DNA of 64,000 bases from the NCBI RefSeq assembly GCF_905171765.1, contig NC_053392.1, positions 397,262,119-397,326,118 on the forward strand. The letters are read 5' to 3'. Each line of letters begins with the position of its first letter. Within the stretch, counting starts at the first letter, position 1. The notes beneath the pieces are model-generated. The model made no database searches and had not been told where the DNA came from. It saw only the letters and a program-made list of their open reading frames with translations. Source of the DNA: Bufo bufo. Its lineage: Eukaryota > Chordata > Amphibia > Anura > Bufonidae. Both the position numbers and the translations under genes were made by a program. This document shows, in pieces, positions 53,816 to 64,000 of this stretch.

Positions 53816-54329
53816 TCACTCCCCCGTCATATTTCAGTCCGGCCAAGAACCTGCGCACTACCTCGCCAGGCCAGGGCATGCACTCTGCGATGCACATTGT
53901 GGGCACGGCATCTCTTTACTGCGCATGCGACAGATAACGGCACGGAACCTTCGGCAAGTGGGCGGTCGCCGGCGCATGCGCAGTAGTTAAAGTGTTGCTG
54001 TGCCCACAGTGGGCATCACAGTGCGCATGGCCCGGCGAGGCAGTGTGCAGGCGTGGGATCTTGGATGCAAGCGAATAGAAGGGTGAGTAGAGGCTGGGGC
54101 AGGGAAACAATGAAAAAAGGCAGAGCAGTCTGGGCTCCAACACAATAAAAGCGTCCCCTGGGCACTTGCGAGAGCTCATTTGCATATGAATTAAACTTTG
54201 TTTTTCCAGCTTCTGCAAGTGTAAAGAAAAAGACAAAGGTACTATTACATTCATGTATAGGTGTGCTATAGGACAATGTAAGCACTGTATATGGCCATAT
54301 CGAGGTGACAGACTCCCTTTTAAAGGGGT

Positions 54330-54760
54330 TATACTATTAATGTTAAAAAATGAAAATCAGCCATCATATAGTACATGACCATCTCTTTCTAACAAAGCTA
54401 GAACCAGCCCTGTACTGTACCTCACATGGATCCAGAGATCTCTTCCATTCATTGCTCGGCTACATTTATATCAAGCTGGCAGCTGAATGGGCATGTCTTT
54501 TCTGCTGCAGCTCAGGGGGCGTGTCCTTTCTGCTAAAGCTCCCTCCCTGAGCATGTATCCATGTCAGCGATGTTGACAAAGAAATAAAAAGAACAAAAAA
54601 CAGCAGGTACAGATAAATTTTATTGAATAACTCAGTGGCTATACTAAATATTTCATTATATACAATTACAAAAATATTCAGATCCCGGTGCTGTTTTAAA
54701 ACTGCAGAATATTTTTTGTGGGGCAACCCTTTTAAAACCACCTTTCACTATGTTAAGAAG
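54330..54760. other. Intronic, nothing recognised
   Basis: Short repeat-like pieces only. Confidence 0.4.
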
Positions 54761-54766
54761 GCTTAA

Positions 54767-55174
54767 ACAGTTGTCTCACTTCAGCAAGTGGCATTTATCA
54801 TGTAGAGAAAGTTAATACAAGGCACTTACTAATGTATTGTTATTATCCGTATTGCTTCCCTTACTGGCTGGATTCATTTTTCCATCACATTATACACTGC
54901 CCATTTCCATGGTTACGACCACCCTGCAGTACGGCAGTGGTGGCCGTGCTTGCACACTGTATGAAAAAGTGCTTTTTCCTATAGTGTGCAAGCACGACCA
55001 CCGCTGATTGATTACAGGCTGGTTGTAACCATGGAAATGAGCAGTGTATAATGTGATGGAAAAATAAATAAGCCAGCAAAGGAAGCAATATGGAAAATAA
55101 CAATACATTAGTAAGTGCCTTGTATTAACTTTCTTTACATGATAAATGCTATTTGCTGAAGTGACACAACCCCT
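54767..55174. mobile_element. TTAA-flanked palindromic MITE
   Basis: TTAA at 54763-54766 and 55175-55178. Arms share CACTTCAGCAAGTGGCATTT / AAATGCTATTTGCTGAAGTG and TTCCATGGTTACGACCA / TGGTTGTAACCATGGAA, with a TATAGTGTGCAAGCACG hairpin at the centre. A partial copy is at 25449-25740. Confidence 0.85.
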
Positions 55175-55179
55175 TTAAT

Positions 55180-55666
55180 ATAGTTATGGTTTTTAATTCA
55201 GTCCAGTGTTCTGAGGATATTATTGAAACCATTACTGTTAAAGGAGCTACCTCTAAGCTATATCAGCCATTGACCAGGTGGGATGGTACTCCAGTCTGTG
55301 TCCTTCCCTAAAGTGGAAGTGGGACAAAGATGGTGCTTCTATTTCTGATGAGGAATGATTGAAGATATAGGTAAGTTATCTCTTAATGTTTATCGAATAT
55401 TTATCAAAGAATGACTCGGTGTAGAATTATGCATAAGCTCTAACTAACCCCCAAAAAGTTGAAGATAATGAAATTAAGGGATAAAGATAATTGTCCTAAA
55501 TGTAATTAGGAAGGGGCAGACTGGATACACCTTGTCTGGTTAAGCCCAAAGCTTGTAAGGTATTGGCATCAAATTCTGGAGTTTGTACAAGTCAAGCTTG
55601 AAATAAGAATCCCAGTTGATTTACTACATTGCATTTTAGGTGATATCACAGGAAATATTAACATAG
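55180..55666. other. Intronic, nothing recognised
   Basis: No frame or repeat supported. Confidence 0.4.
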
Positions 55667-55669
55667 TAA

Positions 55670-56286
55670 GGCTACTTTCACACTAGCGTTTTAGTTTTCC
55701 GGTTTTGAGATCCATCATAAGGGCTCAATACTGGAAAAAAACGCTTCAGTTTTGTCCCCATTCATTGTCAATGGAGACAGAACGGAATGCTCCAAAATGC
55801 ATTGCGTTCCCATACCGGAGAGCAAACCGCAACATGTTGTAGTTTGCTTTCCGTCCTGGGATGCAGAGCAAGACGTATCCAGCATGACCCCAATGCAAGT
55901 CAGTGGGGACGGATCTGTTTTATCTGCCACAATAGAAAACTGATCCGTCCTTCATTGACTTTCAGTGCTATTACACTTTCTGAATGGAAAAGGATCTGTT
56001 CAGAATGCATCAGTTTAGCTGCGTTTGGTCTCCGTTCTGACTTACAATGTAAGTTAATGGGGACGGATCTGTTTTCACTGACACAATATGGTGCAATTGA
56101 AAACGGATCCGTCCCCGTTGACTTTCAATGTAAGTCAAGACAGATCCATTTTGACTTAGACTTTTTTTTTAAAGAATAATGCAAACGTATCCGTTCTGAA
56201 CTGATACAAGCGTTTGCATTATCGGTGCTGATCCGTCTGTGCAGATACAAGACGGATCCACACCGAACGCAGGTGTGAAAGTAGCC
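55670..56286. mobile_element. Harbinger-like MITE, TAA target duplication
   Basis: TAA at 55667-55669 and 56287-56289; ends GGCTACTTTCACACTAGCGT and CAGGTGTGAAAGTAGCC. It abuts the LINE to its right, but its left flank is not LINE sequence. Confidence 0.87.
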
Positions 56287-56971
56287 TAAAGTGAATAACC
56301 CTAATTTTGATAATCTTTCAGGGTACTGTAGTCGCCGGATTCCAGTTATTACTTTAGTTGCCCTTCTCTGAACCCTCTCCAGCTCTGCTATGTCTGCCTT
56401 GTTCACAGGAGCCCAGAACTGTACACATTACTCCATGTGTGGTCTGACTAGTGATTTGTAAAGTGGCAGGACTATGTTCTCATCATGGGAATCTATGCCC
56501 CTTTTGATGCAACCCATTATCTTATTGGCTTTGGCAGCAGCTGCCTGACACTGTTTTCTACAGCTTAGTTTGCGGTTCACCAAAATTCCTAGGTCCTTTT
56601 CCATGTCATTGTTACTCAGTGTTTTACCATTTAGTATGTACGGGTGACTTGCATTATTACTTCCCATGTGCATAACCTTACATTTGTCAGTATAAACCTC
56701 ATCTGCCACTTCTCTGCCCAAGCCTCCAATCAATCCAGATCCCTCTGTAGCAGTATACTGTCCTCTTCCGTGTTGATTACTTTACACAGTTTAGTGCTAT
56801 CTGCAAAAATTTATATTTTACTGTGCAAGCCTTCTACAAGATCATTAATAAATATGTTGAAGAGAATAGGGCCCAGTACTGTCCCCTGAGGTACTCCACT
56901 AGTGACGGTGACCCAATCTGAGTGTGTACCATTAATAACCACCCTCTGTTTTCTATCACTGAGCCAGTTAG

Positions 56972-57290
56972 CCGCCTCCGGACCGCCTAACGCAGGATCG
57001 CGTTCCGGAGGCGGCAGCCCTGCGCACAGTCACGCATCTACGCGTCATCTCGCGAGACGCGAGATTTCCTGTGAACGCGCGCACACAGGCGCGCGCGTTC
57101 ACAGGATCGGAAGGTAAGCGAGTGGATCTCCAGCCTGCCAGCGGCGATCGTTCGCTGGCAGGCTGGAGATGCGATTTTTTAACCCCTAACAGGTATATTA
57201 GACGCTGTTTTGATAACAGCGTCTAATATACCTACTACCTGGTCCTCTGGTGGTCCCTTTTGTTTGGATCGACCACCAGAGGACACAGGT
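56972..57290. repeat. Second run of consecutive hairpins
   Basis: Stems: GCCGCCTCCGGA with TTCCGGAGGCGGC (56971-57015); CCTGTGAACGCGCGC with GCGCGCGTTCACAGG (57069-57107); CTCCAGCCTGCCAGCG with CGCTGGCAGGCTGGAG (57128-57168); GGTATATTAGACGCTGTT with its complement (57191-57231); TCCTCTGGTGGTC with GACCACCAGAGGA (57242-57283). Confidence 0.85.
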
Positions 57291-57379
57291 AGCTCAGTAA
57301 TAAGTAGCACCAAGCACCACACTACACTACACCCCCCCCTGTCACTTATTAACCCCTTATTAACCCCCTGATCACCCCA

Positions 57380-58340
57380 TATAGACTCCCTGATCACCCC
57401 CCTGTCATTGATCACCCCCTGTCATTGATCACCCCCCTGTAAGGCTCCATTCAGACGTCCGTATGATTTTTACGGATCCACTGATACATGGATCGGATCC
57501 GCAAAACACATACGGACATATGAATGGAGCCTTACAGGGGGGTGATCAATGACGGGGGTGATCACCCCATATAGACTCCCTGATCACCCCGCTGTCATTG
57601 ATCACCCCCCTGTCATTGATCACCCCCCTGTAAGGCTGCATTCAGATGTCCGTATGATTTTTACGGATCCACTGATGCATGGATCGGATCCGCAAAACAC
57701 ATACGGACATCTGAATGGAGCCTTACAGGGGGGTGATCACCCCATATAGACTCCCTGATCACCCCCCTGTCATTGATCACCCCCCTGTCATTGATCACCC
57801 CCCTGTCAGGCTGCATTCAGATGTCCGTATGATTTTTACGGATCCACTGATACATGGATCGGATCCGCAAAACACATACGGACATCTGAATGGAGCCTTA
57901 CAGGGGGGTGATCACCCCATATAGACTCCCTGATCAACCCCCATGTCATTGATCACCCCCCTGTCATTGATCACCCCCCTGTAAGGCTGCATTCAGATGT
58001 CCGTATGATTTTTACGGATCCACTGATACATGGATCGGATCCGCAAAACACATACGGACATCTGAATGGAGCCTTACAGGGGGGTGATCACCCCATATAG
58101 ACTCCCTGATCACCCCCCTGTCATTGATCACCCCCCTGTAAGGCTGCATTCAGATGTCCGTATGATTTTTACGGATCCACTGATACATGGATCGGATCCG
58201 CAAAACACATACGGACATCTGAATGGAGCCTTATAGGGGGGTGATCAATGACAGGGGGGTGATCACCCCATATAGACTCCCTGATCACCCCCCTGTCATT
58301 GATCACCCCTGTCATTGATCACCCCCCTGTCATTGAGGCT
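57380..58340. repeat. Tandem array whose unit contains a MITE-like palindrome
   Basis: Five units located by GTATGATTTTTACGGATCC at 57461, 57652, 57827, 58003 and 58160 (spacing 191, 175, 176 and 157). Each unit joins variable numbers of the 18-mer TGTCATTGATCACCCCCC with a 90-bp palindrome running from GGCTGCATTCAGATGTCCGT to ACGGACATCTGAATGGAGCC. The length differences come from the 18-mer count. Confidence 0.9.
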
Positions 58341-61225
58341 CCATTCAGACATTTTTTTGGCCCAAGTTAGCGGAAATTTTTATTTTTTTTCTTACAAAGT
58401 CTCCACTAACTTGTGTCAAAAAATAAAATCTCACATGAACTCACCATACCCCTCACGGAATCCAAATGCGTAAAATTTTTTAGACATTTATATTCCAGAC
58501 TTCTTCTCACGCTTTAGGGCCCCTAGAATGCCAGGGCAGTATAAATACCCCACATGTGACCCCATTTCGGAAAGAAGACACCCCAAGGTTTTCCTTGAGG
58601 GGCATATTGAGTCCATGAAAGATTGAAATTTTTGTCCCAAGTTAGCGGAAAGGGAGACTTTGTGAGAAAAAAAAAATATCAATTTCCGCTAACTTGTGCC
58701 AAAAAAAAAAATTCGATGAACTCGCCATGCCCCTCATTGAATACCTTGGGGTGTCTTCTTTCCAAAATGGGGTCACATGTGGGGTATTTATACTGCCCTG
58801 GCATTCTAGGGGCCCTAAAGCGTGAGAAGAAGTCTGGGATCCAAATGTCTAAAAATGCCCTCATAAAAGGAATGTGGGCCCCTTTGCGCATCTAGGCTGC
58901 AAAAAAGTGTCACACATCTGGTATCGCCGTACTCAGGAGAAGTTGGGGAATGTGTTTTGGGGTGTCATTTTACATATACTCATGCTGGGTGAGATAAATA
59001 TCTTGGTCAAATGCCAACTTTGTATAAAAAATGGGAAAAGTTGTCTTTTGCCGAGATATTTCTCTTACCCAGCATGAGTATATGTAAAAAGACACGCCAA
59101 AACACATTGCCTAACTTCTCCTGAATACGGCGATACCACATGTGTGACACTTTTTTTGCAGCCTAGGTGGGCAAAGGGGCCCACATTCCAAAGAGCACCT
59201 TTCGGATTTCACAGGTCATTTACCTACTTACCACACATTAGGGCCCCTAGAATGCCAGGGCAGTATAACTACACCACAAGTGACCCCATTTTGGAAAGAA
59301 GACACCCCAACGTATTCCTTGATGGGCATGGCGAGTTCCTAGAATTTTTTATTTTTTGTCACAAGTTAGCGGAAAATGATTTATTATTATTTTTTTTTTT
59401 TTCCTTACAAAGTCTCATATTCCACTAACTTGTGACAAAAAATAAAAACCTCCATGAACTCACTATGCCCATCACGAAATACCTTGGGGTGTCTTCTTTC
59501 CAAAATGGGGTCACTTGTGGGGTAGTTATACTGCCCTGGCATTTTAGGGGCCGAATGCGTGAGAAGTGGTTTGAAATCAAAATCTGTAAAAAATGGCCGG
59601 TGAAATCCGAAAGGTGCTCTTTGGAATGTGGGCCCCTTTGCCCACCTAGGCTGCAAAAAAGTGTCACACATCTGGTATCCCCGTACTCAGGAGAAGTTGG
59701 GCAATGTGTTTTGTGGTGTCATTTTACATATACCCATGCTGGGTGAGATAAATATCTTGGTCAAATGCCAACTTTCTATAAAAAAAATTGGAAAAGTTGT
59801 CTTTTGCCAAGATATTTCTCTCACCCAGCATGGGTATATGTAAAATGACACCCCAAAACACATTTCCCAACTTCTCCTGAGTACGGAGATACCACATGTG
59901 TGACACTTTTTTGCAGCCTAGGTGGGCAAAGGGGCCCACATTCCAAAGAGCACCTTTCGGATTTCATCGGCCATTTTTTACAGATTTTGATTTCAAACTA
60001 CTTACCACACATTAGGGGCCCTAGAATGCCAGGGCAGTATAACTACCCCACAAGTGACCCCCTTTTGGAAAGAAGACACCCCAAGGTATTCGCTGATGGG
60101 CATAGTGAGTTCATAAAAGTTTTTATTTTTTGTCACAAGTTAGTGGAATATGAGACTTTGTAAGAAAAAAAAAATCATCATTTTCCGCTAACTTGTGACA
60201 AAAAATAAAAAGTTCTATGAACTCACTATGCCCATCAGCGAATACCTTAGGGTGTCTACTTTCCGAAATGGGGTCATTTGTGGGGTGTTTGTACTGTCTG
60301 GCCATTGTAGAACCTCAGGAAACATGACAGGTGCTCAGAAAGTCAGAGCTGCTTCAAAAAGCGGAAATTCACATTTTTGTACCATAGTTTGTAAACGCTA
60401 TAACGTTTATCCAAACCATTTTTTTTTATCAAAGACATGTAGAACAATAAATTTAGAGAAAAATTTACATATGGATGTTTTTTTTTTTTGCTAAATTTTA
60501 CAACTGAAAGTGAAAAATGTCATTTTTTTGCAAAAAAATCGTTACATTTCGATTAATAACAAAAAAAGTAAAAATGTCAGCAGCAATGAAATACCACCAA
60601 ATGAAAGCTCTATTAGTGAGAAGAAAAGGAGGTAAAATTCATTTGGGTGGTAAGTTGCATGACCGAGCAATAAACGGTTAAAGTAGTGTAGGTCAGAAGT
60701 GTAAAAAGTGGCCTGGTCATTAAGGGTGTTTAAGCTAGGGGGGCTGAGGTGGTTAATTGCCCACATACAGATATTTTCTCCCAGTCCAAGCATTCTCATT
60801 TTATATACTAACCTTTTATGTGGTAGTGTCAAATGCTTTGGAAAAGTCCAGATATATGACATCCATTGATTCGCCGCGGTCTAGTCTATAACTTACCTCC
60901 TCATTGAAACTAATTAAATTAGTTTGACATGACCGATCCCTCATGAAGCCATGCGTATATGGTGTTATTTGCTTATTCTCATTGAGGAGTACTCCAAAAT
61001 AGCATCTCTTAAAAAAAAAAGTTCAGACAGTTTACCCTCGACAAATGTTAAACTTACTGGCCTATAGCTTCCGGGCTCTGTTTTTGGACCCTTTTTGAAT
61101 ATTGGCACAACATTTGCTATGCGCCAATCCATTCCCTGTCATTATGGAGTCCTTTAAATATCAGAAATAAGGGTCTGGCTATGACATTACTTAATTCTCT
61201 TAGGATACGGGGGTGTTTGCCATCA

Positions 61226-61357
61226 GGGCTGGTGCAAGGATTTTTGCCAACACAAGCGAAGCTACATTTTGGCTCCTGGTACCGTCTGCAGCAGCTGGCT
61301 TCTCCTCTGTGTGGTCCTGGTATCTTCTCTCTGCTTCAGACAATCGCTGGTTTGAGG
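61226..61357. other. Short unassigned repeat fragment
   Basis: GGTGCAAGGATTTTTGCCAA phrase of a dispersed repeat; no gene. Confidence 0.4.
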
Positions 61358-62255
61358 ACCGTATTTTTCTCCCTCTAAGACGACGCCCCGGACCATAAGA
61401 CGCACCTAGGTTTTAGAGGAGGATAATAAGAAAAAAATATTTTCCATTGCACCTCAGGTCAGACCAGCAATCAGACCTCAGATCAGACCCCCAATGCCGC
61501 AGATCAGCCCCCTATGTCAGCCATGAGCCCCCATCCATCATGCCCCCATGTCAGCCATCATTCCCCCATGTCAGCCATCATGCCCTCAGCCATCATGCCC
61601 CCATCCATCAGCCTTCATGCCCCCATCCATCAGCCATCATGCCCTCCCATGCAGGGGCGTAGCTATAGGGGGTGCAGATGTAGCAGTCGCTACCGGGCCC
61701 AGGAGCCTGAGGGGGTCCAAAGACCCTTGTGCCACATAAGACACTGGCATTATAGAAAGTGCATACTGGTCCATTTACACCTCTGGCTGGAGGGAAGGGG
61801 TTAGGTTAAGAATTTGGCATGAGGGGGTGCCGTTTCAATGTTTGCCTCAGGCAGCAGGAAGGCTATGTGCTCCCTTGCCAACAAGCATTGAGGGACGGGG
61901 GCCCAAGCTGAACTCTTGCACCAGGGCCCATGAGCTTTTAGCTACGCCCCTGCTCCCATGTCAGCAATCAGCGCATATAAACAAAAAAAAATTAACTTGC
62001 TCCTGGACTCCGCCGCTCCTCACCACCAGCGCGCTCTCTCTTCTTGCTGGTTCTCAGCCGTCAGCTGTGAAGGCTGCGCACAGTGAGGTCACATGGTGTG
62101 CAGCCCTTTAAAGCAGACAGCCAAGTGGAGGACCAGGAAGCGGTGAGAACAGATCCTTCACCGCTTCCCAGTCCTCCGGTACTAATGAAGCGCTTCCAAA
62201 ATGGAAGCGTTTTATTAGTATTCGCCCCATAAGACCCAGGGGCGAAAAATACAGC
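61358..62255. mobile_element. Inverted-repeat element (pogo-like termini)
   Basis: Left ACCGTATTTTTCTCCCTCTA and right CCCAGGGGCGAAAAATACAG resemble the ends of 18672-20270. Holds a CATCATGCCCCCATGTCAGC-type minisatellite (61500-61650) and the hAT MITE. Non-coding. Confidence 0.6.
61652..61952. mobile_element. hAT MITE with perfect 8-bp target duplication
   Basis: CTCCCATG at 61644-61651 and again at 61953-61960. Termini CAGGGGCGTAGCTATAGG and TTTTAGCTACGCCCCTG, the CAGGG-type ends of hAT elements. 301 bp, non-coding, inserted in a minisatellite. Confidence 0.92.
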
Positions 62256-63646
62256 CATTTTTTGTCACCTTACATCACAAAAAGTGTAATAGCAAGCGAT
62301 CAAAAAGTCATATGCACACCAAAATAAAGCCAATCAAACCGTCATCTCATCCTGCAAAAAATGAGACCCTACCTAAGATAATCGCCCAAAAACTGAAAAA
62401 ACTATGGCTCTCAGAATATGGAGACACTAAAACATGATTTTTTTTTTTGTTTCAAAAATGAAATCATTGTGTAAAACTTACATAAATAAAAAAAATAGTA
62501 TACATATTAGGTATCGCCGCGTCCGTGACAACCTAGTCTATAAAAAATACCACATGATCCAACCTGTCAGATGAGTGTTGTAAATAACAAAAAATAAAAA
62601 CGGTGCCAAAACAGCTATTTCTTGTTATCTTGCCTCACAAAGAGTGTAATATAGAGCAACCAAAAATCATATGTACCCTAAACTAGTACCAACAAAACTT
62701 CCACCCTATCCCGTAGTTTCTAAAATGGGGTCACTTTTTTGGAGTTTCTACTCTAGGGGTTCATCAGGGGGGCTTCTAATGGGACATGGTGTCAAAAAAA
62801 CTGTCCAGCAAAATGTGCCTTCCAAAAACTGTATGGCATTCCTTTCCTTCTGTGCCGTGTGCCCGTACAGCAGTTTACGACCACATATGGGGTGTTTCTG
62901 TAAACTACAAAATCAGAGCCATAAATATTGAGTTTTGTTTGGCTGTTAACCCATGCTTTGTAACTGGAAAAAAATTATTAAAATGGGAAATCTGCCAAAA
63001 AAGTGAAATTTTGAAATTGTATCTCTATTTTCCATTAATTCTTGTGGAACACCTAAAGGGTTAACAAAGTTTTTAAAATCAGTTTTAAATACCTTGAGGG
63101 GTGTATTTTCTAAAATTGGGTAACTTTTTTGGGTGGTTTCTATTATGTAAGCCTTCTATTATGTAAGCCTCACAAAGTGACTTCAGACCTGAACTGGTCC
63201 TTAAAAAGTTGGTTTTTTAAAATTTCTGGGAAATTTCAAGATTTGCTTCTAAACTTCTAAGCCTTGTAACGTCCCCAAAAAATAAAATGTCATTCCCAAA
63301 ATGATCCTAACATGAAGTAGACATATGGGGAATGTAAAGTAATAATTATTTTTGTAGGTATTACTATGTATTATAGAAGTAGAGAAATTGAAATTTTGAA
63401 ATTTGCAAATTTTTCCACATTTTTGGCAAATTTGGTATTTTGGTATTTTTTTTATAAATAAAAATATTTTTTTTTACTCCATTTTACCAGTGTCATGAAG
63501 TACAATATGTGATGAAAAAACAATCTCAGAATGGCCTGGATAAGTCAAAGCATTTTTAAAGTTATCACCACATAAAGTGACATTGGTCAGATTTGCAAAA
63601 AATGGCCTGGTCCTTAAGGTGAAAATAAGCCCTGGTCCTTAAGGAG
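62256..63646 (+). mobile_element. Hairpin-string element, copy D (3' part)
   Basis: Parallel to 14285-16335 of copy A: TGTCACCTTACATCACAAAA, ATGTACCCTAAACTAGTACC, CCATAAATATTGAGTTTTGT and CAATCTCAGAATGGCCTGG in the same order, ending CCTGGTCCTTAAGGAG then TTAA (63647-63650). It has one 387-type unit where copy A has more than two. The 5' part with the hairpins is missing. Confidence 0.8.
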
Positions 63647-63650
63647 TTAA

Positions 63651-64000
63651 TAACAATTCTGGAATATTTATTCTTATGCCTCTGTTGTGCTATTTCCTTT
63701 ATCATTCCTCTTTGAAGTCATGAAAGAATTATTAGCAGTTTGCAACGAAGGTGTAGATGGGGGTTTGTCCCTGCACAGTCTGACTCTGGCAGCACTGCTT
63801 GGATAGTGTTAGACTGTGCAAGGACACATCTCCAACTGGAAACGCCCATTTTGACCTTTATTGCTAACTGCTAGTAATTAATTCATAACTTCTAGCAGGA
63901 ATAATGAGGGAAGGGCCATCACACAATCATAAGAATAGATTTTCCAGAATTGGTATTATATGGGGAATGCAAGTAGTTGCTAAAACAGAGAGAGGTTACA
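63651..64000. repeat. Probable dispersed repeat at window end
   Basis: Inverted TCCCTGCACAGTCTGACTCT / GTTAGACTGTGCAAGGACAC (63767 and 63808) form a foldback. No gene. Confidence 0.5.

Larger units (their letters stand above)
50766..54319. mobile_element. TTAA-flanked palindromic MITE with large insertion
   Basis: Ends AGGGAGTTTGTCACC and GGTGACAGACTCCC at TTAA 50762-50765 and 54320-54323. Outer arms 50766-50870 and 54192-54319 mirror each other (CTTTGTCTTTTTCTTTACAC; TGCAGAAGCTGGAAAAA). Its own centre is the GCATGCGC-rich foldback 53865-54045. The left arm is broken at TTAA 50869-50872 by hairpin-element copy C. Confidence 0.75.
56972..60752. mobile_element. Hairpin-string element, copy B (TTAA-type insertion in the LINE)
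   Basis: Boundaries TTAG 56968-56971 and TTAA 60753-60756, fixed by the restored LINE reading frame. Ends CCGCCTCCGG and GGCTGAGGTGG are only partly inverted. It starts with hairpins (56972-57290), then the tandem array (57380-58340), then inverted AT-rich units around GGGGTCACWTGTGGGGTA and CCAAGTTAGCGGAAA / TTTCCGCTAACTTG (58360-60290). Non-coding; the many frames here are repeat artefacts. Confidence 0.72.
56287..61225 (-). pseudogene. CR1/L2-like LINE, split by a 3.8-kb insertion
   Basis: Minus-strand non-LTR RT in two pieces. The right piece (60757-61225) reads WRIANVVPIFKKGPKTEPGS then KLTFVEGKLSE, THGFMRDRSCQTNLISFNEE and RGESMDVIYLDFSKAFD. The left piece (56287-56967) continues [40 protein letters not shown], a mutated motif C (FADSTKLCKV for FADDTKL), DKCKVMHMGSNNASHPYILN, LVRPHMEYC and ERVQRRATKVITGIRRL. 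The split falls inside [10 protein letters not shown]. Several stops and shifts, and both element ends missing; inactive. Confidence 0.85.

Noticed and set aside
57549..57924. Repeated frames with ITPYRLPDHPPVIDHPPV-like peptide
   Set aside because: Product of the 18-mer tandem array; no start context, codon bias or domain.
57380..58340. CRISPR-like array of direct repeats
   Set aside because: Spacers are not unique, repeats vary in length and the setting is a vertebrate intron; it is a tandem satellite.
1..64000. tRNA or rRNA genes and further UST exons
   Set aside because: I looked for tRNA A/B-box pairs and for UST-like conserved peptides with splice sites outside the repeats and found none that I could support.

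Overview
The window looks like intronic DNA from a large, repeat-rich amphibian genome, most likely a frog or toad. Evidence: one vertebrate coding exon with consensus splice sites; a Penelope-like element with hammerhead ribozymes; a tyrosine-recombinase (Ngaro-type) retrotransposon; CR1-like LINEs; many Tc1-like transposons; and short inverted-repeat elements that I recall from anuran genomes (recall, not a search). The only host gene seen is one plus-strand exon at 6542-6695. I assign it to UST (uronyl 2-O-sulfotransferase). Everything else is consistent with the two flanking introns.

Layout. 1-4760: a near-intact Penelope-like element (RT plus GIY-YIG endonuclease, minus strand) inside a long inverted repeat whose left arm runs off the window, with a complete hammerhead motif at 4208-4252. 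5316-5859: a MITE. 6542-6695: the UST exon. 7540-10140: a decayed hAT transposase and its 3' flank. 10140-16335: foldback DNA and a 4.4-kb TTAA-flanked hairpin-string element with two further insertions. 16720-18286: a Tc1-like transposon with one lesion. 18672-20270: an inverted-repeat element holding a CR1 tail. 20660-25402: a MITE, a long foldback repeat and a second Tc1-like element. 25449-31370: MITEs, a foldback unit with a hammerhead pair, and a deleted pogo-like element. 32101-39614: two Tc1-like copies, a minisatellite and an unidentified transposase-like remnant. 40165-42557: two more inverted hammerhead-type loci and a Tc1-like copy. 44058-50416: a 5.9-kb Ngaro-type element sitting inside a MITE. 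50766-55174: nested TTAA elements. 55670-61225: a LINE split by a 3.8-kb TTAA insertion that carries a MITE-bearing tandem array. 61358-64000: a pogo-like-ended element holding a hAT MITE, then a hairpin-element fragment.

How it fits together. The window is a layered record of transposition. Many elements have visible boundaries: TA for Tc1-like, TTA or TAA for Harbinger-like MITEs, TTAA for piggyBac/Kolobok-like elements, 8 bp for the hAT MITE, and a shared CAT trinucleotide for the Ngaro-type element. Order of insertion can therefore be read directly. The most unusual feature is that hammerhead-type ribozyme motifs recur in inverted, outward-facing pairs. They occur around a full Penelope-like element and in short derivatives without a reading frame.
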